DNA of 64,000 bases, from contig NC_051430.1 of NCBI RefSeq assembly GCF_001649575.2, positions 15,058,433-15,122,432 on the forward strand, read 5' to 3'. Under the pieces are notes generated by a model. The model was not told the DNA's origin. It saw only the letters and a list, made by a program, of their open reading frames with translations, and made no database searches. Position 1 is the first letter of the stretch. Every line of letters starts with the position of its first letter. The DNA comes from Kryptolebias marmoratus (Eukaryota > Chordata > Actinopteri > Cyprinodontiformes > Rivulidae). Of the stretch, positions 12,831 through 25,639 are shown in pieces. Both the position numbers and the translations under genes were made by a program.

Positions 12831-13209
12831 GGATGCTCACTCTGGCCCCGAAAGGGTTCAGCTGCCCTGATGCTGAGAAAGTCTGCAACCCTTGCCTTGA
12901 TGCAACCAAAGCTTGCAACCTCAACAACAACTGCAAAAAGCACCGGGCCAGCTTCATCTCCACTTGCACCAAGGAGGACCAGAACAAAGGAGACAACTGC
13001 AACAAGAAGCGCTGCCACAAGTCACTGAGGTCGTTCATGGATCGGGTTCCTGCGGAGCTCAGCCACCGGCTGCTCTTTTGCCCCTGTCAGTCAGAGGGCT
13101 GCGCCGAGAGACGCAGGCAGACAATCGTGCCTGATTGTTCCTATAAAGACAAGGAGAAACCCAACTGTTTGGAGCTACGGAGGGTCTGCCGTCAGGATGC
13201 TCTCTGCAG
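12831..13209 (+). CDS. gfra2: GDNF family receptor alpha, exon encoding domain 2 and start of domain 3
   Basis: This internal exon lies between a TTTTAG acceptor and a GTAAAT donor. It starts in phase with two bases of a split codon, so the ATG at 12833 is internal and not a start. Known role of the family: GPI-anchored co-receptors that bind GDNF-family ligands and recruit the RET tyrosine kinase at the neuronal surface. Numbering from that Met, residues 22-125 show the cysteine pattern of domain 2 (CLDATKACNLNNNCKK, CHKSLRSF, DRVP, LFCPC). The CAERRRQT motif of the ligand-binding face follows, then CSYKDKEKPNCL, which opens domain 3. KACNLN-NCKK, DRVP, DKEKPNCL and LRxVCR favour GFRA2. LFCPC is instead found in GFRA4, so the paralogue call is an inference. 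Confidence 0.9.
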
Positions 13210-14274
13210 GTAAATGAAAGCAAATGAGTGCCTGTGGGTGTCTGGTGTGGAGTTTTATTTTGTTGGTTTGTTGGAAAAAGTCTAGTGTTCTAAAACCATT
13301 CCTTGTCAAATACATTTGTTTCATTATTATCTCACTTTCATAGAAAAATGAAAAAAATAGAGAAGTTTCCATTTGTAAATGTTCCATTTTCATTGTAACT
13401 TCCTGCCTCCCGTGCCATCCTAAAGTTTTATATTTCTCTGTTGTAACTTTGCCAGCAAAGTAATTAGACTTTCAGGGAAGCTGTGGCTTTTAGATGCAGG
13501 ATGAAGATGTGAGGCTAAGTTGAAGGGACAACGCTCAATTAAGCTGAACAAAACATTAGTGGATCACTCTGGCTGCATGGAGCCTCTATTGGATTCAAGC
13601 AGCCAGATTCAATTCACACCTACCCAGCCGTGACCTGTTTCCTCATGTTAGTGCTGCTCAGAGCAGGTGGAACACAGCGGTTGGAGCCAAATCAGCTGTC
13701 AAGATCTTTTAGCTCCAGAGCCATTTGACCATCAGTGGGCTCCACATTGTGCTGACGGAGATGTTGAAGGAGATACAGTATGCTCTGCTATCATTAGTCT
13801 TTTAGAAACAACAAATGACATCTGAATCATCTCAAGCATTTAAAAGCTCGTTTATGAGACTAATGGAGTTCAACAAAGTGTTAGTTTGCTGCTAATAATA
13901 ATGCTCATTATGTGAGAAATAACAAATAAACTTTCGACAACTTTTACATTTCTTAGCAGCACAGATTTCCACAAGAACTTAAGCTACCATGTGAAAGATA
14001 TGTTTTGCATGTGTTTCCATTTCAGTTTGGGAACATTTTAAACATGTTAATGTGATCCAAGATGATAGTATTGTCTTGATTTTTTTGCTTGCATCAACTC
14101 TCTCAAGATCTCAAGAACACTATTTTTTTCTTAATTGTCACAAGGTTTTGCTGAAATACTTCTGTTTTTTTGTGTTGACACAAAAAGGAAAACGTGGAGA
14201 AACCTTGAATTTAATTTCAGTCATATTCTGAAATGGATGTTTTGTTTACACACATATCCATTAAAGGAATAGTT

Positions 14275-14822
14275 CAGATCATCTGAAGTGGGGTTCTGTG
14301 GAAAGTTCATGAACATTTTTTATCTTGCCTGTTGTAGGCAGCTCTTGAACAATAGAGTGCATTGATGGTTAGTCTGAGTGCAACCAAGACCAAACTGTAC
14401 TGCTGTCAACCTAAAATAACTCCAGGCAAAACTCCCTGCTATCTATACAAATGCTATTTTATAAACCTTTAAATTGCCAACAGGTTTGGATTACATGGAT
14501 ATTTTTACAGAAATTATATTTCAGTTGGAAATGCCTTTGGCTGCACTGAAAGTGCTACAACTAGCTGCTACTGCTACTGTTTGTGCTTGCAGCTAAACAT
14601 AGAATTCTATCTATATACTGTAACTGTGTAATGCCAAACTGAAGGCATTGTGAAGGTTCATAAAATAGCATTAAGACGAGTTGCTATGAAATTTCTGAGA
14701 CTTGATTTGGCAGCAATCCACTTCAATCTTGGCCAGAACTAAACTATTCAAAGAGCTATTGACAACAGGTAAGGTATTGACTGTTTGTAATCTTTTGACA
14801 GAGCCCCACTTTAAAAAATCTG
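14275..14822. mobile_element. Fold-back element family B, copy 1
   Basis: The element has long imperfect inverted arms. The left arm begins CAGATC then TGAAGTGGGGTTCTGTG and continues through the TATCTTGCCTGTTGT block. The right arm carries the reverse complement (GACAACAGGTAAGGTATTGA, then ACAGAGCCCCACTTTA) and ends AAAATCTG at 14822. Arms of more than 200 bp surround a centre of about 120 bp, with no coding capacity. Related copies occur at 25.0 and 40.3 kb. It behaves like a MITE or fold-back transposon; the superfamily is unknown. Confidence 0.7.
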
Positions 14823-15898
14823 AGCGGTTGTAAACTCTGTTCAGTAGGAAGGTAGCACTATAGTACTCCCCACTGTTTATAATGACAGAAATGCAAGCTT
14901 TGTGAAAAGGATTCCCACACACAAAAAGTCCATTTGATGATGCACAACCGTTTGTAGAGACCAGTACTTCTCTGAAAGTTCACTTACATCTGTTCCATTG
15001 AGGTGAGCACCCTGTAAGAGTTAATGGTTCCTTTTCAGCGACACTAAATTCAACCTCCATGCTGCCAAAGCAGTGAAACTCTATCAGCCCTCCTCCAATT
15101 TATGATTGTCTCGATAATTACCTGCTTGCCTGCATTGTGTTATCTCTTTTCAGACCGAGTTGCTTTCTTTGACCTTTAGGCCCTCAGGTGTCTGCTGTGC
15201 TCCTGCTTATTGAGAATGATGAAATAGGACGTTAAAGCTCATTATCTGTGGCTGCGTAATGCCCCTCTGAGGTCACCAGCTCGATGAGTGTGCACACACT
15301 CGTGTCGTGTGGACACACGTTTGCCTGTGCACCGACATATCAACAATCATTCAGTGACGCATAGATTTTTATTCAACCACTTTGAGCTCAAATCTAATTC
15401 TGATCATTTTTGTGCATCCTTCAGCAGTGAATAAGAGCTGCCTTGCAGGAGAACATCTCTACAGTTCAGTGACAAAGACATTTTGAGCTGTATTCAAAGC
15501 TTATATTTCATTTCAGCACAAAGTGTCTATGATCAACAATGTTGTGTGAAATTTAAATGCTCTGAAACGCCATTCTGATGTTGCTTTTTACCAGCACATT
15601 TTGCACTTTTAGTAAGTTTTAGAAGCAAACTAACTTAAATATTCACATATTAAGGTTTGTTCTGTTCAACTTTGTTGATGAAGCCCACAGAGCAAGTTAA
15701 AACTCAAGAATTAACACAGCAAGACCAGAGGAAAACTTTCTTTAGCTGCAGTTGCTGTTTGGACAGATGTGTCAGTAAAAACGAAGAGGATCATTCAACG
15801 CCGGGTCTCGTTCCCCCTAGGGATACCTGTTTGAGTCAAAAAGAGGACACACAGCTTGTCAGACCCATTCCATTTGAGCACAGGCAATGAATAAAGAA

Positions 15899-15940
15899 GG
15901 GGTGGGAGTGGGAGTGGGAGTGGGGGTGGGGGTGGGGAGT
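15899..15940. repeat. (GTGGGA/GTGGGG)n minisatellite
   Basis: About seven hexamer units of GTGGGA changing to GTGGGG. The G-rich strand could form a quadruplex. Confidence 0.85.
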
Positions 15941-18900
15941 GATAATGAGGCAGAGAGAGGCAGAGGAGGAGAGGGAGTCTGCAGAATCAATGTGGACTGT
16001 AAAGCTACTGCATTCAGTTGGAGGTCAGTGGTTTGTTCACATAGCTATGGATCTTTGCAGAAGATGCTACAGGCCATTTTAAAGAGATATTTGAGCTCTC
16101 TGCAACATGTGTAGACGGGATTATAGGTACAAAACAAACCCATAAAATTGATATTTTAAAAGGCATAATGACTTCCCTTTATTTTTATTATACTATTTTA
16201 TTTTTTGTTTTGTTAATCTAATAAAAAAGTTGCTATTTGATCATTTTACCCATAAAAAAATGTCCTTACATTTTTACCTTTGGGTGCACTGGTTGCCAAA
16301 TTGGCTTTGATTTCATCCTTGGAGATGGTTTAGATTGTTCCAGATGGAGCAAATACTTAAAAGGATTTCAATTATATCATTTTGGCTTTGGCTTCTGTGC
16401 CATATTGCACTAGGAGATTTCATTTTGCTCTTGCTCTCTGTGGAGGTGATTGTTGGCACACTCTAGAAATCAAGATGGACAGAGAACAAGTATTAAATAG
16501 AGCAGCCTTTATTTCTTGCAACTGCTTGTAGCTCTGCTTAAGGTATTACACCATTACCTTCTATTATCCTGCGCACACAAAAAGTGCATGTGCGAATGTG
16601 TGTTTGTGCAAACGACCAGAGGAACTCCTTGTCCTTTCCCGAGTCCAAAAGACAAGCCTGATAAAGCTGAACCAAAGAACACTGAGTTGTATTTGTACTT
16701 GTATTGATTGTCCAGAGGATCAGTGCAACACGTCTATGTTTGATTCATTTCTCCTTGCTTACAGGATCAGTGTATGCTATTTGATTGAGTTATTTAGGCT
16801 CCAGTTTTCAAAATGGGCCGGTCAGAGACAATCGATCACAGCACAGGTAACCTGACCCAGTTTGGGAGAGATGCTACCAACAAGCCTGCTGTTTTTAACT
16901 GAAAACTTGCTGGATCTTACTCTCTTCTTTTTTTTTTTTTTACTCACATATACGCAGACACGCACACATGCATTCACACACACTGCCCTAAATCTACAGT
17001 CTGCTCTCTTGTATCTGACAACTCAAGCCCCCACTAAGGGGGAAACCGTGTAGGGAGAGTGACTGGCCCAGATGACATTACTCTGTATAGCTTCTGAGAT
17101 AAAGCTGAAAGAAATCAGGAGGCTGCTGCACTTTTATCATCAGTTTCTATTACTTTTTTCCTCTTTCACATACACTCTCACGCAGGCACATTTGTGCTGC
17201 TTCACTTGTGAGGACCCTTGAAGTGTTCGCTGGCCTCGACATTGGCCACTATTTCTCGCTCAAGCACACACTGCAGTAGATTTTCTTTTTTTTTTTTTAA
17301 TGTGTGCAACACTAATGAGCAACTAATACCCCATGGTTCAGATTTCTCAGAAAACTACCGACTTCATTGTTAGTGGAAATGGCCACAACAATTATGAGTC
17401 CATATATGGAGTTGGTTTTTATAAATGTTCATGTTCAACCCACAAGCAGTCATAGCTTTACTGAAAACCAGCATAACAATTCAAATGCTTTTTTATGTCA
17501 TTGTCCCTTTACTGAAGTGTAATTTGGCAGAATATTTGCAGTACATCCTGGTTTTTACTGTATATGACATGAAAAGCATGGAGAATTAGCATTTATTTAG
17601 CAACTCATTTCTGTTGAATCGGCACATTTAGTTTAAGTTTTATAACAAGTATTTCCAAATTAAACAAATGTGGTTTTGTCTTCACCTTCACAAGCTTAGT
17701 TTCCATACAGTGCAATAGGAAATTTGAAGCTAACTTCTAAAATTCAACTAAAAAGAGCGTTTGGAAGTCTTTAGGAACTTCTAATTGGTTTCAGAGTTGT
17801 AGAGGCAACAAAACATGTTACCAATTAGAGAGTGTGTTTCCTAACAAGAACCACAATGTTGATGAACAAAATTAAAAGAATCATAAAATCATCAAAAGTC
17901 ATGATAAAAATACAGCTCACAAGAGGAAAAGGAAAATGTTATGTTGGAATGTGGTTGAGTAAATTTTATTATTTCTGTCACTATAGCAAATATTAGCAAT
18001 ATTTCGCATCTACAAACACGATCGGCTGATTATTCATCAGCTAAACATTCCTGTTGTAATTTATACACCAACGTTCAATATATTTTTAATGTGTTTTGTG
18101 ACAAGAATTTATGTTGAAGTGTTTAAACACATTAAGTTGTAGTCATTAATATAGAGTGCATTCTAAATTCAAAGTAAACTTTTAAAATTTTCTTTAAACT
18201 TTAACCTAGACACCCGTTAAACAGGATTTCTTTAAAATGTTTATGAATGAGTCAGGCTTTGAGTTTACCATCTTAAGATATTTGTAATTATGGTGTTTGA
18301 GTTCCCTTTTTTTACAGTTAAATAAAATGTATTAATGTTAACCTTCTAAATTCCTTTAGAAGTTATATCTTTAAAGATAAATGTTATAGTTTGCACTGAC
18401 GCACATTCATATTTCAAGCATTATTCCACTGAGATGGAGAAACTGCTTTTCAGTTATCAAATTTCACTTTTTTAATGAATAAAGTTCAGATTATGTTTTT
18501 TCTTGCACTGCCAAAATGCTTGTTTAAAAATAAGCGAACACAACTGGAGCCGAAGAAATTGACTGTGGTCAACTCGTAGTTTCTCATCTCCGAGTTTATC
18601 AACAAGAGTTTGTGGTTTAACACGGACTTCTCTGAATTCTGCCTCTAACTGAAAACGATTGGTTTATCAGACTAATTTGAACTAAATCTAAATCCAACTT
18701 TCATTCATGGAGCTAAAACCAAGAAAAAAACACCCGTATTGTGTTTGCAATTGTTCCCTCTCTTTAGATAAAAACACTTCAAATGAATCTGGTTCTGAAA
18801 ATGGCAGGAATATAAAATCAAACACATTAAAACTGGATAGTTTTATTCCTCATCTTTAAAGGACAGGGCTCAAGCGGTGCCAGCACCATTATCAGTGTTT

Positions 18901-19318
18901 TCTCTTCAGATGTTAAGCTCTGGTTTTGCAAGCAGAGCATACATCAAACTGTGACCTTTTTCTCTTACATAGTTCGGCTTGCTGCAGCGTGTGGCTTTAA
19001 TCAGACATCGTCTTCAGCGGAGACATGTTTGCTGGCTTTACATGAAAACGGAAAAAGGGGAGGGGTGGCAGGAAAGACAGAGGGAGAATTGAAGAGAAGC
19101 AGTGAGATGTATGAGGCACGAGAAAGACTTGTGCCTTTAATTCCAATACACAGATTAGTATATGCCCATTTACTTTTCCAACTATAATCTCAAAGGGAAA
19201 CGTGGCGTAGCAGAAAATTGCAGCCATTACCGACTGGGCCTCATCGTTTCCTTTACAATCATCTCTTCCAATGGTCTTGTATCTATTATTAATGCAAACA
19301 TTATCAATAGGGCTTTTG

Positions 19319-19637
19319 ACTTTGTAACAGCCGTACTGGTGGTGTCTCTTTAAGATGCTCTAGTCTAGCTGATGACGTCACACGTATGCGCCGTAGCTTC
19401 TCTGTGGAGAGCGAGGGAGAAGTGCTAGACGGACATGTTGTTTGGACTCTGCTCATTTTATTTATGTTTAATATAATAGCAGCCGTTCAACCGGGCTTTA
19501 CAAGGTTGTGGAAGTGCGTTTATTAAAGATTACACTGTGGAATCCCAGTACCAGTGTGATTGCAAGTTTTTTTTGATCGACCCGACGAGTTTGACGCCTC
19601 CTCTCCTCCCTCGAACGTAACCCTAGCGTTACAACTT
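19319..19637 (+). mobile_element. Solo LTR flanked by 4-bp target duplication
   Basis: A 311-bp segment (19323-19633) begins TGTAAC and ends GTTACA, a perfect 6-bp terminal inverted repeat of the TG...CA type. It is bounded by the direct repeat ACTT at 19319-19322 and 19634-19637. Internally it holds a perfect CRE palindrome TGACGTCA (19373-19380), an AT-rich TATA-like stretch, and ATTAAA in the 3' half. This matches an LTR left by recombination of a Ty3/gypsy-like or endogenous-retrovirus-like element. Orientation is tentative, taken from the order of promoter-like and polyadenylation-like signals. No internal element remains. Confidence 0.72.
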
Positions 19638-20214
19638 GTCTAAAGGATGGTCAATTTGTGGTTTCAAATGTGTCAAGCAGTGCCTCCTCTTTCTTTCCTA
19701 AGTCCTTTTCTGAATTTATATCAAAAAAAGTTTCACTGAAAGCCGTAAAATCATTTGACTAAGGGGTTGTTTATTAGCCGTAGAACAGAGAGTTCTACGG
19801 CTTGGTGCTAATTTTCTGTCTCACAAAAAGACCATTTATTTCAAGACTTTGTATCAGGGATATCTGTCATGTTTAAAGAATATTTAGGTAGTTTGGATAA
19901 CCCTAAAGAAACCAAAGCATCTTTATCAAACTGACTGCATGGCCTTTCACATTTCAGTTTTGATACAGACTTGCATATATTAGTTATCCGGCATCAAATG
20001 TAATCTTTGTGTCTGTTCCCATATGCATTAACTTCCATACGAGTTCCACTTTTAAAGAGCTAACTATAGGGAAGAGATAATGATAGACCTATTGGCTGAG
20101 GTCTGTGTCATGCAGTTCACTACCAGTTGTGCAATTATTTGCTTTATTTAAGAATAAGAAAGAAAACTAGAACATCGTGCATAATCACAACAATTGAAAA
20201 CATGATTTTTAGAA

Positions 20215-20400
20215 GGCCTGAAATCCTTAAAAGGGATAGATCAGATTGTTAAGCTAATGGCTCATCTTAGTGTGGCCAAGACCAAATACTTGCTGCTGTC
20301 CTAAAACAACCTTTATATTGCCCATGTTTATTTGCAAGTTCAAACAGCATCAGGGGCAACTATCTGAAATTTTTCTGTGCAGCCTTGAAAAAAATATCCT
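20215..20400. repeat. Fold-back family B fragment
   Basis: AGATCAGATTG, GCTAATGGCTCAT, GGCCAAGACCAAAT and CTGCTGTCCTAAAACAAC follow the order of blocks in the left arm of the family B copies. No right arm was found. Confidence 0.5.
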
Positions 20401-20564
20401 AATAATTCTACTGAAAAAACTGTAAATAATGTTTGCATGTTTGTTTTATATTAACAATCTATTATGAGGATGATATTGTTCTCATTTTCACCTGCATTGT
20501 TTCAAAGTGCGGAGGAAATTTAAACAGATTTTGTGTTTTAAGACATGAAATCTCAGTCACAGAA

Positions 20565-20608
20565 CTGGATACGTATCTGGATACGTATCTATTTTATCAA
20601 GATAAAAT
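20565..20608. repeat. 12-bp direct repeat abutting an 18-bp palindrome
   Basis: CTGGATACGTAT occurs twice in tandem, each copy containing the palindrome ATACGTAT. It is followed by the perfect inverted repeat ATTTTATC-AA-GATAAAAT. No function is assigned. Confidence 0.7.
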
Positions 20609-22583
20609 AAATAAATAAAACTTTGTCTCATGTTTTAAATATGATATATAATAATAGTAAAAATTAACATCAAAGTCTGACTCAGTTAAATAACAGTGCA
20701 GACTTGCATTTCTTATTTAATGTTTTAGTTTTTTCTCCTTGGAATTAGACTTTTTTATGATACAGAACAGGTTGTGTTTCAAGGCCATTTTTTGGTGTGT
20801 TGGCTACTTGCTGAGTAAGAGGGCAAAAGTTTGTGCCGCGTGACAGAAGCTAAAGTGTCTTGTGTTTTGACTGAGTGCCATCTGTTCACGCTGCCCTTTA
20901 AGAGTACTGACTGGGGAATACAGTGGGTACACTGATGCCAAAAATTGCAGGACTATTCAGAAATATGTAAGATGAAATGGCTATGAGTGAAACAGTCTGA
21001 CCAGAGCAGCAGACAATTGTCTCAGGGTCATCAGCAGAAATGTAGGCGATGAAAACACGAGCAAAAGATACTCAGCATTGTTTGTCAAAAGATATCCATA
21101 ACACTCCACTCACAAGGTAAGTGCTGTGCTAGGACTGCCGTATTTTTATTTTTATTTTTATTTTTTTTTTATTTTATTTCTTATACAAATTGAGCCATTC
21201 TGCAGAATCAGTTCAGAGTAAAGCCTTTTCATGTCTCAGGTTTTCCCAGTTCATTATTTGCTTTGGCGTTTGACATTAAGTGGCAAAAGGACACAGAAGG
21301 CTGTTGGGTCATGTTGACTGAACCAGGGTCAAATACTCGGGCCGGGACTTTGCACATGAGTGGCTGAAGCTAAAGTGACAACAGAAAGGATAATAGAGAG
21401 GATGCGGGCAGAGACAAGGTCCAAGAAACACAAGAGATTAGAAAATAAAAGGAAGCGGAGGAAGAGGGAGGGGGTCAGCGCAGAGGGAAAGATGCTTTGT
21501 TTTTCTCATTTGCTTCATGTTAACTGCTATTATGTCGGCAGCCATTGTTTGATGTTTATTGTTATGCCCGCTGAAGATGAGTGAGAGATATGGATTCTAA
21601 AGCCTCTTTAGGCTGGAGACGGAGAGAAGTGATAAGAGTAAGCATCCGCAGCATCACATTTAACTAATATTATCATCTGCAGAACAGCTCATATTTGTAG
21701 AAAGAGCACTGATGGGAAGTCTCCAAACGAGATCTGACTCTCAATAAACTGTTTTTAAATGAAGTCTGATAACATTTTTTTTTTCTTTTTCTTCCTGCCT
21801 CTCTTCCGTCTCGAGGAAATGGTTTCTAAGACTGACACTCATCTGATTTAAGTCACATTGTTTGTCACAGGCATCAAGTGATAGGAATAAGAATCCATAT
21901 AAAAAGCCATTAGTTTTCTATTACTGCCAAGCAGGATGGACAGGCACTCAGCACTCACCCGGATGACTGTGTTTAAAATGTCAGGTTGCTTGAAAGAAGT
22001 CTACCTCTGTGGAGGCTCCTCTGCCACTTCCCCGGAGGCTGAGGGGCTGAAATGACCATAAAACTCTGTTGAGCCAGACAGCCTGTAATTTTAGCAGCGA
22101 GAGGCGCTTTGCCGAGATGTAATGGAAAGTCCGCGGAAGCCGTGAAATGCGCCGAATCCTGGTGCTGGAACACCATTGTCTGAACACTCAAGACACCTCT
22201 CTAAACTTTAAATTACTGTTTTTAAGCCGTCATTGTCGGAAAGAGCTCCGCCGCTAAAAAGAAACTTGTGCTTGTTGGGTTTCTTTAATCCTCTCAGGTC
22301 TATTCTGTTCCTACAGAAATCTGACATTCACATTCTGTGTTAGCACAAAAGTAAAAGACCTTTTTCTTTGCCCATAATAAATTGAAAAATGAAAAAGAAG
22401 CTTTGAAAGGTTGCTTTGTTTGGCTGAAACAAAGTTCTTCTCTGTCCGTGTTCTATATATTTTTTCATCATCTGTTGCGTCATTGTGGGTTTCTTTTTTT
22501 ACTCTGAATGCAGATGGGTGAGAAGTGAAGAGAGCCCATGTTGAGAGTGATACTTTTCCAATTTTAGATTTCATAATGGGGTT

Positions 22584-22606
22584 TTGTTGTTGTTGTTGTT
22601 GTTGTT
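22584..22606. repeat. (GTT)n microsatellite
   Basis: About seven GTT units, continuing into a poly-T run. Confidence 0.9.
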
Positions 22607-22874
22607 TTTTTTACTGTGTTTGAACTTGCATTTGTTTCTGCAGCACCGGTAGAGTTAGAGCAAGTATATGTCCAGATTTCTCAAGTGAAGCTATACATTG
22701 GATGAGAGCAGCATGTCATGTCAAGAGGCTATCTGGGTGATCTGTGAGGAGAGTGGATGGAGCTGAAGTAATGAAGTGGAGCTGAGTGGGGTTCGCAGCT
22801 GGAGGTCCAAGCCCATCTAGCACACTGGCTGCATTTCAGCTGCAGTGGAAGACATAAAATGAAGAAATCAACAG

Positions 22875-22907
22875 TCAGTCAGACAGACAGACAGACAGAC
22901 AGACAGG
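22875..22907. repeat. (CAGA)n microsatellite
   Basis: About seven CAGA units. Confidence 0.9.
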
Positions 22908-23928
22908 CATGGAGGACTCTCATTGCATCACTCTGTATCAGCCCTCAGCCAAATGTTTCTGTTCGTATCTGCAGACCTAGAAGGCACTGCATCGGTCAGG
23001 ATATTTTCTGTTGCAGAAGTTTCCCGAATAATGTCTGTCTTGTGGAAGCAATAGATTGTTTGTTGGCTGATAAGCATGCAGCAACGGTTCAGTATCATTA
23101 TAATGCATCTCATTACCTCAGAAGCCCATGAAAAAGGTAAAAAATGATGAATAAGTGATTCAGCAGCGCCACCATGATCCAATGCATATTTAAAGACAAG
23201 GCGGTATGTACATTCCTGTGACATTAGCATTCTCAATATTTTAAGGGTACTGTGATGCACTGCTGTTTGCAGCGTCAGCACTTTTTTGTTATTATTTTTT
23301 TCTAATTTGAGTCTTTTAAATTATATGCTGTACATGCATCAGTCAACATTTTATCACAAATCTGGTGTAATTTGTTGCATAAATTGTCACTGAGTCACTT
23401 TTGCCAAATTTTAATAGCTGATCAGTCAAACAGCAAGATACAGTTACAACTAGGAATAAATTTAAAATCTTGTTGAAAAAATGTAGTTTTGAGTATCTAA
23501 CTTAAAAAATAGATTGGCAGATACTTATTTGGTTGACTTTCAAACACAACAAAGGCTGTTGTTATCTTTAAAAAACAGACTTTGTTCTTTTTTTCTGAGA
23601 TTTCACTGGAAGTCTTCCAGGTATTTTCACAGAATGAAGCTGCAAAGAGGAACCAAATACTTTCTGCTCTGGGTGTACAGCAATGCACCAAAAACGGGAG
23701 CTATAGTAGAAATATAGAGAGGCACAAATAAATGAAAAACCTGCTTACAGTAAAAAACACCTGATTTATACAATTATACAGACTGACTCAAATGTTTATC
23801 CTCATAAAATTCAAAAGTTCTTTGAAAAAAGAATATCATCATTGTTTACAATGTGGTATAAAAACAATCGACTGAAAGCAGAATGAAAACTACAATAACA
23901 CATACACACAAGCATAATTCTTGTTGGC

Positions 23929-23950
23929 CTTATATATATATACTGTATAA
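23929..23950. repeat. (TA)n tract with inverted flanks
   Basis: A TATATATATATAC core lies between GGCCTTATA and TATAAGGCC, giving a small perfect hairpin. Probably the remains of a palindromic repeat or a simple-sequence expansion. Confidence 0.6.
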
Positions 23951-25031
23951 GGCCAGTGAGAATAATGCAAGCTATTTTTATTTTGTAATAAATGCTTTAA
24001 CCAAGATATGAAATATTAGCAGGAAATAGAAGAAAATCATGTCAGCCAGCCTTTTTGACAAATTATGTGTGAAAAAAAGCAGCAATAACTTTTATGTAAA
24101 AACTCCTGGCATTCTGATTAAAATGTGTCAGAAATAATATCTTATTGATGCACTGGTATTCAAAAGAATATACCTTTGTCTTTAAAAAACACCAGATGAT
24201 ATTCAAAAGACAACTATCTTAAGTAATTTATTTGTGCTTTTATCAGGTATTACATTTGAACCAGCCTACCATTTAACACATCGTAGCAACCCCCGAAAAA
24301 AAAAAATAAAAAAAACCTTTCTGTTTGTTGCCTTAGGATTTCTGTGTGTTCCTATTCACTAACAACAAAAACAGCCGAAGGGATTTTGGAGTTTCTTTGA
24401 ACTTCAGTCTGAACATCGTGGTCGGACCAGGTCAGGGTGAATGACTCATGACACAGAGAAGGAAGAGAGAGCTAGAAATGTGCACTGACTGTGATTCACT
24501 TTGTGCACAGCTGTGATGTAAGTAACACAGACAGGGCAACGTTGCACACGTTTGGTTTTTTTTTTGTACCGGTACACCCAGTTAAGTGGATTAGCAATGC
24601 CACCCTGGGGGCCCATACAGACCTAAAGCTCCTGTCACAAACACAATTAGGCAAAACACACTTTTTTTTTCTCCCCCTTACTTTCTGGTGGAGGTGACTG
24701 TTGGGGAAATGGTTGAGATAGTCAGGATAAGCATGAAAAAGGCATCCAATATTCGCTCTTATCATGCATTACCACTAGGATGATGTGGCGCGCCTTTTAA
24801 AGAGTTGGTAGCTTGATGGTAGCGAGGCATAAGTGAGAACTGATTGCTATTCAGAGCACCTGTTGTGGCAGCCTGGAGACAGATGTTGCATATACTTTTC
24901 CAGTTTGATGCTGGTCACAACTGGCAGCTGCTCTTTAGTAAAAAAAGGTGCCAAGATTTCGAACCAGACCTTTGAAATTCTGCATATGTCTGTGTGTACT
25001 GTTCATCTGTCATCCGCTCAAAGTGACAGTT

Positions 25032-25590
25032 CAGATCTTTAAAGTGGGTATCCGTGAAAAGGTTATGAACAATTAATATCTTAGATAGCTCGTTGAATGG
25101 CCTCAGTTTGGAGCAAAAGACATTAGTTCTGACTGAATTGATGAGCTAAAGCCTAGGGGGTCAAGACCAAAGTGGATTGCTTTTGTCTTATCTCAAGAAT
25201 TTTATAGAGGTTCATGCAAATGCTATTTTAAATCTTTACATCGTCATCAATTTTGCATTACACGGTTATTCATACAGAACTCTGTGGTTTCTTGCAGGAG
25301 CAAAACGCAGCAGCAACTAGTCATAGCACTTCTGGTGCAGCGTGAGGCTCCTCTATAAGGACTATTGGAAAAATTCTGCCAGAATAATCACGTAATGCAA
25401 GACTGGCAAGACTACAGTTTTATAAAACAGCATTTGCTTAAACTGCTATGAAATCTTGTTGAATGAAGTTGTTTTAGGATGTTAGCTTGTCAATCCATTC
25501 AGAACTAATCTCTATTTTGCCAAATTGAGGTTACTCAAAGAGTTATCTACAACAAATGAGAATTTTTTCTTTTCTATTCAAAGTTTTTGT
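25032..25590. mobile_element. Fold-back element family B, copy 2
   Basis: The left arm starts CAGATC with AAAGTGGG and holds GCAAATGCTATTTTA and TTTTGCATTAC. The right arm contains the reverse complement (GTAATGCAAG, then TAAAACAGCATTTGC at about 25400-25440, and TTACTCAAAGAGTTATCTAC near 25535-25552). The right end is degenerate and fades out by about 25590. The arms surround about 120 bp. Its right edge lies only about 50 bp from the splice acceptor of the exon at 25640. Confidence 0.68.
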
Positions 25591-25639
25591 GAAAAATGTA
25601 TTTCAGCTGATCTTCTTTTCTTTTCTTTTTTATCGCTAG

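Larger units (their letters stand above)
13210..25639 (+). other. gfra intron (12.4 kb)
   Basis: A GT-AG intron inferred from the flanking exons; the split codon rejoins as AG+G (Arg). It contains no exon I can recognise. Contents listed separately are two fold-back elements and a fragment, a solo LTR and microsatellites. The rest (for example 15.0-15.6, 16.1-19.3 and 20.7-22.5 kb) is AT-rich sequence in which I see nothing nameable. Confidence 0.85.

Noticed and set aside
12833..12835. ATG at the head of the domain 2 exon as a translation start
   Set aside because: It lies two bases inside a splice acceptor, and the encoded sequence continues a receptor domain that needs an upstream signal peptide. 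It is an internal Met, if coding at all in that role.
24786..24793. GGCGCGCC as a CpG island or promoter mark
   Set aside because: An isolated GC-only octamer in AT-rich sequence with no surrounding CpG enrichment.
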